Below are positions 1 to 11,024 of a stretch of 64,000 nucleotides of DNA, one piece after another. How positions within the stretch are numbered: position 1 is the stretch's first letter; the number at the start of each line of letters is the position of its first letter. The notes beneath the pieces are model-generated. The model was not told where the DNA came from and ran no database searches. It saw only the letters and a program-made list of their open reading frames with translations. The translations under genes were made by a program, and so were the position numbers. The stretch covers positions 4,799,128 to 4,863,127 of the forward strand of contig CM057481.1 of NCBI GenBank assembly GCA_030035585.1, read 5' to 3'. This stretch comes from Dugong dugon. Lineage: Eukaryota; Chordata; Mammalia; Sirenia; Dugongidae.

Positions 1-437
1 GCAAAGTATCCTCCCACCATTTCAGATTTTATGTACACCTGACTGTTCACATTTATTGTTTAAACAGATTATCAATGTAGGGTGTTATCAGAACAATAGA
101 AATTTAAGAAGAACATTTTAATGACTTTTTAGATTTTAAATTTTACAGGAATTCCAATCAGACTAACAGTAAAGAATAGGAGAGGTTCTACTTCAACCAA
201 CAAAAAAATTAATTATTTCAATTTTTGCCTCTGCGTAAGTATGTAGTCTATTCTCCTTAGTGGTTTAACAATGAATTCCCACACCCCTTGCCAATTTCTT
301 ATTTTAAATTTATTATAAAAAAAAAAACAAACCTTTAAAATCAAACCTCCCTCTGGCCTTTCCCCTATACTTCCCGGAGGGCTGCTAGTCCACAGGTGAT
401 TTGTGTTAACTAGAAAAAGGTACACCTTCCTCTAAAC
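1..437. other. Unique AT-rich sequence
   Basis: There is an A-run at 318-329 and otherwise no recognisable repeat or exon. The 70-codon minus frame here has no family resemblance. Confidence 0.5.
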
Positions 438-599
438 AGAGCCATGGTGGCGCAGTGTTAAGAGCACGGCTGCTAACCAAAAAGGCCAGCAGTTCGAATC
501 TACTAGCCACTCTTTGGAAACCCTGTGGGGAAGTCCTACTCTGTCCTATAGGGTCGCTGTGAGTCGCAATTGACTCGATGGCAACAGGTTTGGTTTTTT
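438..599 (+). mobile_element. AfroSINE, short form
   Basis: The head resembles a tRNA (box A region GGTGGCGCAGTG, box B AGTTCGAATC at 491-500). It is followed by the CCCTGTGGGGAAGTCCTACT core and a tail GGTCGCTGTGAGTCGCAATT ending in a GGTTTGGTTTTTT run. The long-form middle block is absent. Confidence 0.92.
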
Positions 600-1504
600 C
601 CCTCTAGACACATGACTCCCGTGGGTTGGAAGCTGTAATAAATATCCCACCCCCCAGTGGCTAGGAAGTGAACGTACCTTCTAGAGCTGCGTGGACCAAA
701 CGCGCACAACCACACACGGCTGCTCTGACCACTGTCTTCCATGCATGAAGGTGGTCCTTCCTTCCCTCACTGGTGCCTACACAGGGGGACACCTGGCTCA
801 CGACCTTTCAGCTCTGTAACTTTCATAGACATTAACGCAATTACTCCTCAGAAAAGACCCCTTACTCTGTCTGGAACCAAAAGACATCAGCTGCCACTCA
901 AAGTTCTTGAGGACCAGGGCAGGGATCATGGTCTTAAGATTGCACTAACACGAATGCATGAAGAAGACTGGTTGGATACTGTGGTGGAATGGGGGTGCAC
1001 GTCCCAGATAGACAGCCAACCACTTACTCGTATTTTGATTAACGCCATGGGGAACCCCTGAGCCATATCATCAGGACTCTTTAGATGGAACCTTCCATAT
1101 TTAACCTCAGAAAGAATTCTGAACACTGTGTGATTCAACAAATCATCTCGTGAGCCACAGTAGAGCCATCTGCAGGCAACCCTTAGTCTAGGCCAACATG
1201 CGGTTCCTTGTACATCATGTGCCCCCTGTGTCTGTGCTTACTTCAGAAACACCATGAACTTCATTGTATGTAATTGCAGCAAAGGCATCAAGGGCGCCAA
1301 AGTTACTAGGAATAAGAGGAATATGATGAAGGTAAGGCAAGCTGAGATAACAAGAAACTGACAGCGTAAGAACATTATTAGACATAAGGATACGTCAGCT
1401 TCAAGGCCACCAACATCTGCACAGAACTTACCCTTGCCTACACATGCACTCATGAGTCATGGACATTGTGTCACTCTGGATAATGACTATGTGAACTGAT
1501 GAGC
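600..1504. other. Unassigned sequence without a recognised gene
   Basis: A 106-codon open frame on the plus strand (741-1061) overlaps a 71-codon minus frame. Neither resembles a known protein, and there is no codon bias or splice context to favour either. Part may be an ancient repeat I cannot name. Confidence 0.4.
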
Positions 1505-2056
1505 ACTGTGATCCTTAAGGCTGTGTCAGCTTGGCTGGGCCATGATTCTTAGCAGTTTGGCAGTCATATGATGATGTGATCACCTCCATGATGAGATCTC
1601 ATATAATGTGATAACCTCTATGATGGGATCTGCTGTGAGTAGCCAATGAGCTGAAAGGGAGTTTCCTTGGGGGTGTGGCCTGCATCAAATACAAGTGGAA
1701 TTTCTGGTAAGGCTTGCAGGCTTTTGCTCACTCTGAATCTGCAGCTGGCTGCTGTTCATCTGACCTCTGGCTCTTGAGACTTGAGCTAGCAGCTTACCTG
1801 CCATCTTGCCCGCTGATCTTGGGATTCATTGGTCTTTGCAGCCTGTGAACGACAGCCCTGCTGTCTGACCTGCTGATCTTGGGTTTGCCAGCCCCTGCGG
1901 CTACAAGAATCAGGAGAGGCCTCTATCCTGACCCGTGGACTTAGGACGTTCCAGCCTCTACAATCAAGTGAGCCATTTTCTTGATACAAATCTCTCTCCA
2001 TATATATTTATACGCTTCACTGGTTCTGCTTCTCTAGAGAACCCAGCCTAAGATAA
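1505..2056 (+). mobile_element. Old LTR-like dispersed repeat
   Basis: It starts near CTGTGTCAGCTTGGCTGGGC and ends CACTGGTTCTGCTTCTCTAG then AGAACCCAGCCTAAG. This start and end recur in a class of old mammalian LTR-like repeats, also represented at 19.36-19.96 kb. I am not sure of the family name; an ERVL/MaLR-related LTR is my best guess. Confidence 0.55.
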
Positions 2057-3185
2057 GCACCAAGTCAGAGCCAGCCTCCTTACGAGGGGAGGACTTTCTC
2101 TACTCTCCCCTCTCTAGCCATCATCACATGGGATTGTGACAATGAGGCCCCAGGGGCAGGAGCCATTCACATTTATTATTTTTTATGGAGCAACTAATAC
2201 CATTCCTGACACAGAATCAGTACTGAAGAGATGATAAATGGTTCTTGAATACCAAAATGTGAAATGTCGAGTTTGAATTTGGAAATTTACTATGTAATAT
2301 GATTTCTCTGAGTATTCTGAGAAGAATTTCCAAGCTCCCAAATTCAACATTCTTACAAAAACATTCAAAATACAAAAATATCAAAATATGGGCTCTAACT
2401 ACGTGCCAAATTAAAGTAACAATACACCCCCCCATGCACAATATAGTGTGAACTCACACATATAAATGTATAGTATGAATTTATAAGGAAAACAAAGGAA
2501 GCAGCTCAACACAGCTGCCACCCAAATAAAATGCGGTTGTTTTATATTATCTGCCCTCTATTTTGTGTCTACAGGACAGCAAGCGAAAATTTAGAGAAAG
2601 ACTTAACAGATGAAAATCCATGCCAAATTGCTTTGTATGTGAACTAGTAGTTTTGTCCTAGAAATACATGGAAAAGTCAAAACCAAGATTTCACACTGAG
2701 TCATTCTGTTGGTTTGCGTGCCATTGTGTCTTTCTTGCCGACAACTCTAATTGGTCTTATATTTAATAAGGGTTTATAGAGCTGGAAAAATATAAAGCAG
2801 TTGGGTAGATCATGCTGCGAACTAGTCCTTCCAGTACAGATAAACACATTTTTAAAGTTTATTTTCCTTTAAGAGTGGTGACCTATGAAGTAGGACTTGG
2901 TTGGGCTGGGGTTGGGTGGGCATGACAGAGAAGGAGGCAAGGGTAAATTGAGGGCAGGGCTGCAGGAGTCCACACTCAGCTGCATAAAAAGCAGCGCGCT
3001 AAGAGGACAATGGCAGAAAACAAGGGATTAACCAGGTAAGTGGGAGTTTTCAAGGGTGGTTAATGGCCAAAACCAAACAGACCAGGACCAGAAGGGGTCC
3101 AGAGAGAACCAAGCAACGTGCCAACAGGGCACTGCCCAGAATAGACTTCCGCTTGTGAAAAGAACAAGCCCAGAGACACAGACGG
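2057..3185. other. Intronic sequence with one G-rich motif
   Basis: Mostly AT-rich to about 2870, then moderately GC-rich. It holds a four-run guanine motif at 2903-2920. No exon or repeat is recognised. Confidence 0.45.
2903..2920 (+). promoter_or_regulatory. Candidate G-quadruplex motif
   Basis: GGGCTGGGGTTGGGTGGG has four runs of at least three G with loops of one to three bases. It lies on the strand opposite to the PTPRG transcript, so the RNA would carry the C-rich complement. Confidence 0.55.
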
Positions 3186-3189
3186 ATGG

Positions 3190-3760
3190 ATACAGATATG
3201 GATTAGTTGGCATTTACCAAGTGTCTCCTGTGCACCAGGAACTGCTGTCGTTAGCCACCACTGAGCTGACACCGACTCATGGCCACCCCACGTACAAAAG
3301 AACAAAATGTTGCCCGGTCCTATGCCAGCTTCATGATGGGTTGCAGACTGGACCATTGTGATCTATAGGGTTTTCACTGGCTAATTTTTGGAAGTAGATT
3401 GCCAGGCCTTTCTTCCTAGTCTGCCTTAGTCTGTAAGCTCTGCTGAAACTTGTTCAGCATCATAACCACACAGATGTCTCCACTGATGGACTGTGCATGA
3501 GGTGCCTTGGCTGGGAATTGAATCCGGGTCTCCTGCATGAAAGGCAAAATTCTACCACTGAACTACTAATGTCCCCCGCTAGGAACCGTATGAGGGACTT
3601 CATTTAATTCCTACGACAATCTTGATGATGTGCAAACTGATAAGCTCCCATTTCACAGATAAGGACACAGAGACTGAAAAGTTTAACTAGATCGCCATTA
3701 TGCAGCTGTCAAGGAGAAGAGCAAATCTTTTTGACTCCAGTGCATGAGGCTTTAAAACAC
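3190..3760 (-). mobile_element. MIR, split by a tRNA-Gly SINE
   Basis: The left part ends at GTGCACCAGGAACT (about 3240) and the right part resumes at 3579 with GGGACTTCATTTAATTCC, followed by a CCCATTTCACAGATAAGGAC segment. That is the reverse complement of the MIR core. The SINE between them is a later insertion. Confidence 0.75.
3241..3578 (-). mobile_element. tRNA-Gly-headed SINE with RTE-like body and tail
   Basis: On the minus strand the head reads AGTTCAGTGGTAGAATTTTG, then box B near GGATTCAATTCCC, like tRNA-Gly. The body has TTATGATGCTGAACAAGTTT and AGACTAAGGCAGACTAGGAA, and the tail GGCCATGAGTCGGTGTCAGC. Short direct repeats AGGAAC flank it, inside a MIR. Confidence 0.85.
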
Positions 3761-4184
3761 TGTGTGTAGGGAGGTTCATGAAAGGAATCAGGGAGGAGAG
3801 GCATGTGGGAAAACAATGAGGAGATCAAGCCAAGGAGTAGTATAAACCTTCAGCTTCCAAAACATTTGACCGTGACTCACCGTAGGAAGTACACTTTATA
3901 TCACGACCTAGTGCGTGCCCAGTATGTATTTCTGTGTATAAACTAAAAAAGTTGTACAAAATACTTACCTTTACTATGTGTGATGCACTCTGATCATTTC
4001 TAATTTTCTCTTCTATATTATTCTAGCTCATTATTTTAAAAAACGCTGATGAGGACCCAACGGGATGACTTCATGGCTTACTAACTGGTCATGACCCACC
4101 GTTGAAAAACCAAAACCAGAGCCACAACCAAGGCTCATGACCACCATCCTTACCATTTCTAAACATTGAATGAAATATGAAAAT
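3761..4184. other. Unassigned intronic sequence
   Basis: AT-rich with a run of direct tetranucleotide-like ACC/CCA words near 4105-4140. Nothing codes. Confidence 0.4.
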
Positions 4185-4379
4185 CCAAAAAAACCAAACC
4201 TGCTGCCAGTTAAGTGGACTGCAACTCCTAGCGACCCTACAGGACAGAGTAGAATTGCCTTACAGTATTTCCAAGGCTATAAATCTTTACAACAGCAGAT
4301 TGCCGAGTGGCTGGTGGGTTCAAACCCCTGACCTTTAGGTTAGCAGCCAAGCACTTCAACCACTGCACCACCAGGGCTT
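4185..4379 (-). mobile_element. AfroSINE, intermediate form
   Basis: Tail first on the plus strand (AAAAACCAAACCTGCTGCCA), head last (AACCACTGCACCACCAGGGC). It retains the ATAAATCTTTACAACAGCAG segment that marks the form carrying a CTTTACAGAAGCAGA block. Confidence 0.9.
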
Positions 4380-4701
4380 ATCAAATTTAAAATCAAACAA
4401 ATTTTTTATCAAACATAAAATCTCCCATTTGAGCCTAGGTCCAGGAAAACAGACGGGAGAAGGAAAACAGTTAAGAGGGAGGAAAAGGCACTGGACGTCA
4501 TCCTGACTCATATGTTGGCGGCCATTAAACAGGCACTGACACTAACATCCCCCAAACAGGGACGGCTCCATCCCAATAACAAAGGGCTTTTCAGAAAAGG
4601 GACATGTTAAACACCTATGCTGGAAAAGGCTCTGATGTCTTTAATTTTCTGACATGATTCCCTATGGTAAAAGGACACCTGTATGCTGTCTTTTAGCAAA
4701 T

Positions 4702-5512
4702 TTTTTTTTCTTGTACTTTAGATGAAGGTTTACAGGACAAGTATTTTCTCATTAAACAGTTAGTATACATATTGTTTTGTGACATTGGTTGCCAACTCCA
4801 CGACATGTCAACACTCTCCTTTCTCGACCTTGAGTTCCCTATTACCAGCTTTCCTATCCCCTCCTGCCTTCTTGTCCTTGACTGTTGTGCCCCATTAGTT
4901 TCGTTTTGTTTTATAGGCCTGTCTAATTTTTGGCTGAAGAGTAAACTTTGGGAGTGACTTCATTACTGAGCTAAAAGGGTGTCCGAGGGCCATACTCTCA
5001 GGGCTTCTCCACTCTCTGTCAGGCCAGTAAGTCTGGTCTTTTTTTGTGAGTTAGAATTTTGGTCTACACTTTTCTCCAGCTCTGTCCGGACCCTCTGTTG
5101 TGATCCCAGTCAGAGCAGTCAGTGGTGGTAGCAGGGCACCATCTAGTTGTACTGGACTCAGTCTTGTGGAGGCTGTGGTAGTTGTGGTCCGTTAGTCATC
5201 TGGGCTAATCTTTCCCTTGTATCTTGTTCTTTCATTATCCCTTGCTCCCGTAGGGGTGAGACCAGTGGAGTACCTTAGATGGCTGCTTACAAGGTTTTAA
5301 GGCCCCAGATGCTACTCACCAAGGCAGAATGTAGAACATTGTCTTTATAAACTAAGTTATGCCATTTGAGCTAGATGTTCCCAGAGACCATGGTCCCCAC
5401 AGCCCTCAGCCCAGCAATTCGGTCTCTCAGGGGTTTGGATGTGTCTATGGAGCTTCCATGACCTTTCCTTGTACAAGTTGTGCTGGCTTCCCCAGTATCG
5501 TGTACTGTGTTG
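4702..5512 (-). mobile_element. LINE-1, 5'-truncated, 3'UTR only
   Basis: On the minus strand it ends CCTTCATCTAAAGTACAAG then an A-run (T-run at 4701-4709). It has the elephant-type 3'UTR words, for example GCCATCTAAGGTACTCCACT. Flanking copies TTAGCAAATTTTT and TTAGGCAAATTTT look like a slightly eroded target-site duplication. Confidence 0.85.
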
Positions 5513-5518
5513 TTTAGG

Positions 5519-5850
5519 CAAATTTTAAGACTGAAAGACAGGTCACACACCCAGTGCTTGGGTCACTTTCCACTCAAAAAAGCAGCACGTCTCTAGGCTA
5601 TGTAGTCCTGGCACTCACTCGCTACTTTAACTTGATTTGACCTATTAAATAGCCTGGCCCACAGTATCTATAGAGGGTTACAAGGATTGGCTTCTGTGTG
5701 CAGAATCAACACAGGGGCTATGGGCGTTCATTGTTACGAATGCATCAAGAAAGACAAAAAAAGTTTATAAGCGACGTGAAAATGGTCTCAATACAAACTT
5801 CAGTTACCATGGGGATTTTTGGGAGGGTCTCTTTAGAGAAGTGACTGATG
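5519..5850. other. Unassigned spacer between LINE-1 copies
   Basis: About 330 bp without a recognisable repeat, ending at a TA microsatellite. Confidence 0.4.
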
Positions 5851-5851
5851 C

Positions 5852-5871
5852 TATATATATATATATATATT
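5852..5871. repeat. (TA)10 microsatellite
   Basis: Ten TA units directly before the T-rich end of the next LINE-1. Confidence 0.95.
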
Positions 5872-5879
5872 TATTTTTT

Positions 5880-6716
5880 TGTTTTTACTTTTTTTTTTAA
5901 ATTGTTGTAGTTTAAATGAAGTTTACATTTCAAGTTAGTCTTCCATACAAAAATTTATACATACATTGTTATGTGACCAAATTGCTCTCCCTTTACTGTG
6001 ACAGCACACTCCTCCTTTCCACCCCTGATTCCCCATGTCCATTCAACCAGCTCCTAACGCTCTCTGCCTTCCCATCTCACCTCCAGACAGAATCTGCCCA
6101 TTTAGTCTGTTGTATCTACTTGAGCTAAGAGGCACACTCCTCACGAGTATCACTTTATGTCCCACAGTCCAGTCCAATCCCTGTCTGAAGAGCTGGCCTC
6201 AGAAACTGTTTTAGTTCTGGGCTGATAGAGAATCCAGGGGCCATGCTTTCCAGGGTTCCTCCAGTCTCAGTCAAACCATTAAGTCTGGTCTTCTTACAAG
6301 ACTTTGAGTTCTGCACCCCACCTCTCTCCTGCTCATCTGGGACTCTCTGTTGTGTTCCCTGTCAGGGTGGTCATTAGTGGTAGCCGGGCACCATCTAGTT
6401 CTTCTGGTCTCAGGCTGATCAAGTCTCTGGTTTCTGCGGCCCTCTCTGTCTCTTGGGATAATATTTTCCTTGGGTCTTTGGTGTTCTTCATTGTCCTTTA
6501 CTCCAGGTGGTTGGGACCAATTGATGCATCTTAGATGGCTGCTTGCAAGCTTTTAGGACCCGAGACACCACTCACCAAAGTAGGATGCAGAACATTTTCT
6601 TAATAAGCTTTGTTATGCCAATTGACCTAGATGGTCCCTGAAAGCATGGTCCCCAGACCCCTACCCCTGCTACTCTGTCCCTCAAAGAGTTTGATTGTAT
6701 TCAGGAAACTTCTTAT
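5880..6716 (-). mobile_element. LINE-1, 5'-truncated, second 3'UTR subfamily
   Basis: Its 3' end on the minus strand reads ACTTGAAATGTAAACTTCAT, unlike the copy at 4.7 kb but the same as the one inserted at 14.3 kb. The inner words (AGCTTGCAAGCAGCCATCTA type) are shared by all copies. The open frames inside it are noncoding. Confidence 0.85.
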
Positions 6717-7110
6717 GATGTTATTTATTAATCTACTTGCAAGTAACGTTAAATTTTCAAGTCGCTCCAAAGAAAACCACCTTTTTACTTTTTTTTAATC
6801 AGCCTCTGAATATGCTGAAGGAATCTGCTGACAACGCTTCAGAGGCAAAGAACTTAAATGATAAATGTGTTCGTCAATCTGTGTGCCAGTCAAGGAGCAA
6901 TAAAATCAGAATAATTCATGCAAAAATTTTCATTATGTTTCTAAACATACTTATTTACATTTTAAATCACACATTAGACAATATGAAATATCCTTCATTC
7001 AGACAGGTGTGAACAAGAAAACAGATGCATTCATTAAACATGGAACAAATCGGTGAATTAAAAAAAAAATACTCAGAGAACTCTCTGTTGAAGTACTTCA
7101 GCCATTGTTA
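6717..7110. other. PTPRG: Intron immediately 3' of the PTPRG exon
   Basis: AT-rich with an A-run at about 7061-7069 and no repeat that I recognise. It is probably ancestral intron sequence. Confidence 0.5.
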
Positions 7111-7116
7111 ACTTAC
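7111..7116 (-). promoter_or_regulatory. PTPRG: 5' splice donor of the PTPRG exon
   Basis: On the minus strand the exon end CAA is followed by GTAAGT, the full consensus for U1 pairing at intron positions +1 to +6. The last exonic base is A rather than the usual G, a small weakening offset by the perfect intronic six bases. Confidence 0.93.
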
Positions 7117-7212
7117 TTGAAAAAATACGGCCATGGCTCCGATTATTCTGTTTTCAGAAATTGCAGTTTGAAAGCTGTCAAAGTCATCTGGATTATAGAA
7201 GAAAATCTGCAT
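7117..7212 (-). CDS. PTPRG: PTPRG internal coding exon (carbonic-anhydrase-like domain), partial gene
   Basis: This exon encodes 32 residues beginning [14 protein letters not shown] and ending IGAMAVFFQ. They match the extracellular carbonic-anhydrase-like domain of receptor tyrosine phosphatase gamma, a type I membrane protein whose CA-like domain binds contactins. The match is from memory; I recall Ile where this copy has Val near the end (AMAVFF). The exon is 96 bp, phase 0 at both ends, with no stop, an AG acceptor and a GTAAGT donor. Aligned to active carbonic anhydrases, residue 2 (Gln, codon at 7207-7209) sits where the third zinc-binding His would be, so this domain should not be an enzyme, as is known for this receptor. 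The flanking exons lie outside the window. The paralogue PTPRZ1 has a clearly different sequence here, so the assignment is firm. Confidence 0.96.
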
Positions 7213-7244
7213 CTGTAAAAGAAATAATTGAAAAAATGTATTAG
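7213..7244 (-). promoter_or_regulatory. PTPRG: 3' splice acceptor, polypyrimidine tract and candidate branch point
   Basis: Reading the minus strand, the intron ends TTATTTCTTTTACAG, with the AG at 7213-7214. A CTAAT motif at 7240-7244 lies about 27-30 nt upstream, the usual distance for a branch point. The tract between is T-rich but interrupted by A residues. Confidence 0.85.
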
Positions 7245-7520
7245 GGAAATTTTCAAACCTACGCAAAGGCAGAGGGTATAATACAGTGACCCCAGATTCC
7301 CCACTTAAGATTTTGCTAACTTTATTTACCTATCCAGAATTTTCTCTGCCGAAATATTTTAACGCAAACCCAAGACATCATGTCATTTTGCCCCTACATA
7401 CTTCAGGATGCATCACAATACACATCTCATACAGTCGAAGTGCCATTGTACCACCAAAACTAAATAACACTGATGCCTTCTGAGTACGTAACACCCAGGT
7501 CATGGTGAAATTCTCTCATT

Positions 7521-7901
7521 AAGAAGCTAACTTTTTTTTTTTTTGTACTTTAGATGAAGGTTTACAGAACAAACTACCGTCTCATTAAACAGTTAGTACA
7601 CATATTGTTTTATGACATCGGTTAACCACCCCACAACACGTCAACACTCTCCCTTCTCAACCACGGGCTCCCTATTACCAGCTTTCCTGTCTCCTCCTGC
7701 CTTCTAGTCCTTGCCCCAGGGCTCGTGTGGGCCTTTAATCTCGTTTTGTTTTATGGGGCTGTCTAATCTTTGGCTGAAGGGTGAACCTCGGGAATGACTT
7801 CATCACTGAGCTGAAAGGGTGTCGGGGGCGATACTCTCGGGGTTTCTCCAATCTCTTGTCAGGCCAGTGTGTCTGGTGTTTTTTTGAAGAAGCTAACTTT
7901 T
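7521..7901 (-). mobile_element. LINE-1 3' fragment with perfect 15-bp target-site duplication
   Basis: The element proper is 7536-7886 (351 bp), flanked by identical AAGAAGCTAACTTTT at 7521-7535 and 7887-7901. Its 3' end (T-run on plus, then TTGTACTTTAGATGAAGG) matches the copies at 4.7 and 18.1 kb. The body is severely 5' truncated. Confidence 0.95.
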
Positions 7902-8094
7902 AGTAGAATTAAACACCTCTAAGTAGAAAGTTAACTGTGAGATTTGGTCCACATGTTAAAATTAAACGAGCTTAAATGGGAACATCTTTGTAAACAACTG
8001 GCATACTAAGGATGAGAACTTGAAGGGGTCTCTCAGTAGCTTTCTGAAAAGAGCCCACATGGCGTATTTCCATCCATCCACAAAGAAATATAAT

Positions 8095-8280
8095 GGTAAT
8101 GATAATAGTAATGCTTTACACTTCACCATTCGCCTAAAGCTATCTCATACATTATTTCACTTAATCCACTTAACAGCCCCTGTGAAGATAGGGCAGAAAT
8201 TACTGCGCTCAGTTATGGTTGAGGAAATTGTGATTAAACATCAGAGAAGAGTCTGAATTCTGGGCCCCTAGTCCCAGCCT
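8095..8280 (-). mobile_element. MIR
   Basis: CTTTACACTTCACCATTCGC and CACTTAATCCACTTAACAGC followed by GGTTGAGGAAATTGTGATTA follow the reverse complement of the MIR core. The AfroSINE at 8281 sits in or at its end. Confidence 0.7.
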
Positions 8281-8453
8281 TAGAGCCTTGGTGGCACAGT
8301 GGTTACGAGCTATGGCTTCTAACCAAATGGTTAGGAGTTCAAATCCACCAGTTGCTTCTTGTAAACCCTATGGGGTAGTTCTACTCTGTCCTATCGGTTC
8401 CCTGTGAGTCAGAATCGACTCGATGGCAACGGGTTTGTTCTGTCTTCGGGTTT
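8281..8453 (+). mobile_element. AfroSINE, short form, with target-site duplication
   Basis: Head GGTGGCACAGTGGTTACGAG, box B at 8335-8346, tail CAGAATCGACTCGATGGCAA. TAGTCCCAGC (8269-8278) and TAGTCCCAAC (8454-8463) flank it, nine of ten bases identical. Confidence 0.94.
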
Positions 8454-8544
8454 TAGTCCCAACTTCCAACATCCCTCTTATACTTGGCTAGAGTTTCTTA
8501 TTCAAAAAGCACAAATCAGATAAATCAACATCATTATACAATTT

Positions 8545-8754
8545 TAATGCTTGAACCAAACTAAAAAAAAAATAAAAAAAAAAAAAAATAAACTTGTTGC
8601 CGTCGAGTCAATTCCGACTCACAGCCACCCTACAGGACAGGGCAGAACGGACCCAAAGGGTTTCCAAGGAGCGGATGGTGGATTCAAACTGCCGACCTTT
8701 CGGTTAACAGCCAAGCTCTTAACCACTGCGCCACCAGGGCTCTAATGCTTGAAC
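8545..8754 (-). mobile_element. AfroSINE, short form, with perfect 12-bp target-site duplication
   Basis: TAATGCTTGAAC occurs at 8545-8556 and again at 8743-8754. Between them lie an A-rich stretch and the inverted SINE from AACTTGTTGCCGTCGAGTCA to ACTGCGCCACCAGGGCTC. The low divergence suggests a younger insertion. Confidence 0.96.
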
Positions 8755-8834
8755 ACTCGTTGATATTTAAAACAATTCAGAGAACAAAAACGCACCGCAG
8801 AGTGTAACTGAGACTTACATATGTGATAGAGATA

Positions 8835-9030
8835 ACAGATCTGGGTTCCTAATACAGTTCCTCCTTTACTTGCCCGTGAGACCTCAGGCAAGCTATTTTT
8901 TGAGCCTCAGTTACCCCATGTCTAAAATCGAGTCTTTCCAGCTGATAGGATGGGCACGGGGATCAAGCAAGCCAGGATAGCGTACAGCATGGAGCACCAC
9001 GCGTAGACAATGCTCAACAGACCTTCATCA
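8835..9030 (+). mobile_element. MIR
   Basis: ATCTGGGTTCCTAATAC, then GAGACCTCAGGCAAGC, then GAGCCTCAGTTACCCCATGT follow the MIR core in forward order. Confidence 0.75.
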
Positions 9031-10317
9031 TCATCATCATATTTGGAGGTTAACATTGGGCAGGCATCTTAAAATTTCTGGCTTAGAATATGATTCTACT
9101 GAACCTTCTAGAATGACCCTCTTCCTTCCAGAAAATCAAATCTCTTCCATCATTAGCTCTCCTCTGGGCCTGTTTTCCCACTTTTCCAAACGACAGGATG
9201 TTATTTTCTATAATAGAATGCTTTTAACAACCACACCCAAGACTGACTTTGGAGACTGTATGTTGAACAATAAATTCCCAGTGGGCAAAGCTAAGTCAGA
9301 GTGACTGGCTGAAACACAGGTCAAAGGGAAAAAGAGTTCTGCTGACTTAATTAGCCAACAAGGTAAATACACGGTGGCATGTCTTTTCTGAAGGGTGAAA
9401 TCAAGTAGACCAAATCGGGACATTTCCTAGGAAAACTCAGGGCCTGGGGAGGCGAGGAGAAGAAAGAAAGGATGGGTAGATTCTTTTGGAAGATTTTATT
9501 TCTTAAAAAGAACGATTTTTCCTGCATGGTGAGTTCCCACTGATTCTGCAGTTTCTTACAAATGTGTTGCCTTCAGGTTTCGACAGCTTTAGACATCATG
9601 AATTTACAGGGAGAAAAACCCATTCGATGAGGTTCAGATTAAAACATTTAATACTGAGTGAACTGCTTTGAGTACAATGCTATAACCCAAGAAAGAAACT
9701 GCACGCAAGTATACTCAGAAAATTACACTTCACTTTCCTTTTAAAACTTGAGCCCTCAAATTAAGTAAGTTCACAGAAAGCTTTCATGTACCTCAGCCCC
9801 TGTGCAGGGGCTACATTGTTTAATGTATCACCTGAATAGTGTGTGATACAAAATGCTTTAAGACCTCTTCAAGGGCATTTTCATTTACAACTGGGTAAGG
9901 AAATGCATTTTTAAGAAAGCATATTTGAGTCACAGCTCCACCCATCTGGATAATGAATAATCTCATTAAGACAACAGCAGCATAGGTCTGAAATATCAAT
10001 TTCCCTTGCTATTTCTCCCAAGTTGTAGTCTACTGAGTTATGTTAACTTTGAAGCTATCTTAAATACAGAGTAAATAAGTGGATGGGGTTTTGCTGGGTG
10101 AACTTGACTTTTTAGTTTTTTTTTTGATTGTTGAGACAAATTTGGGCAGAGGACACAAACCTACTTTCCAAAAATGTCTTTGGCTGGTGCTTGGGTGGCT
10201 ACTGGCTACCAAATACCTTGAGTATCCCATCAAACTTTCTGTATCTTCTCCAAAGAACCTCCCTTTAGCATTCTGTAAAGTGTGTCATTTCTAATAATGG
10301 GACTGTAAGTGATATTT
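9031..10317. other. Repeat-poor AT-rich intron
   Basis: Nearly 1.3 kb with no repeat I can name and no exon. A CATCATCATCATCATA run lies at about 9027-9042. The longest frames are about 80 codons and unremarkable. Confidence 0.5.
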
Positions 10318-10537
10318 GGAGACCATGGCCGGCGCAAGCGGTTAAGTGGTTGGCTACTAACTAAAAGGTTGGTGGTTCAAATCCACCCAAACACAGCTTG
10401 GAAGAAAGGCCTGGTGATCTATTTCCAAAAAATCAGCCATTGAAAAAACCCTATGGCCCACTGTTCTACTCTGACACACGTGGGGTTGCCATGAGTTGGA
10501 ATTGACTCAATGACAACTGGTTTTTTTTTTTTTTTGA
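10318..10537 (+). mobile_element. AfroSINE, long form
   Basis: It contains the long-form block GGAAGAAAGGCCTGGTGATC and GCCATTGAAAA, ends TTGACTCAATGACAACTGG plus a 17-T run, and has box B GGTTCAAATCC. Confidence 0.94.
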
Positions 10538-11024
10538 GTGATGCTTACTACTTAGAAATTCCCGTCTTGGAGACTCACAGTGCACGTAAGCCAAAGAAAG
10601 GCTCTGGACAATCTGGCCATAAAGAGATCTATTAACTGTTCGGCATTTCCAGTTTCACCGATTATTTACCTTTTACTCCAGTTGTACACATGCTCACTCT
10701 CTGTTACACACACACACTTCTTTTTTTTTTAAACCTGAATCATTTGGGAGTAAATGGGAGATAATATTCCCCTTTGCCACTAAATACTTCAGTATGTAAT
10801 TTCTAAGGATGACATTCTCTTACATAATCACAGTGCAATGATTAAAATTAGCAAATTTCACACTAATACATTACTGTTATCTAATCCACAGTCAATCTGC
10901 AAAATCTGGCAAATGCCCAAATAAAGTCTATTATAGATAAATTTTTAGTTTCCTGTCTAGGATTCAACCTAGACTCAAACTTCGCATTCAGCAGCCACAT
11001 CTATTTGTACTGCCCTCCTCCCAC
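10538..11024. other. Unassigned intronic sequence
   Basis: Contains a short (AC)n at about 10707-10717 and a T-run. Nothing else is recognised. Confidence 0.4.

Larger units (their letters stand above)
1..7116 (-). other. PTPRG: PTPRG intron downstream of the exon (inferred)
   Basis: By gene orientation this stretch lies 3' of the exon. I looked on the minus strand for the next expected segment of the carbonic-anhydrase-like domain and did not see it, so the intron should continue beyond position 1. It contains SINE, LINE-1, MIR and LTR-like insertions listed separately. Confidence 0.75.
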
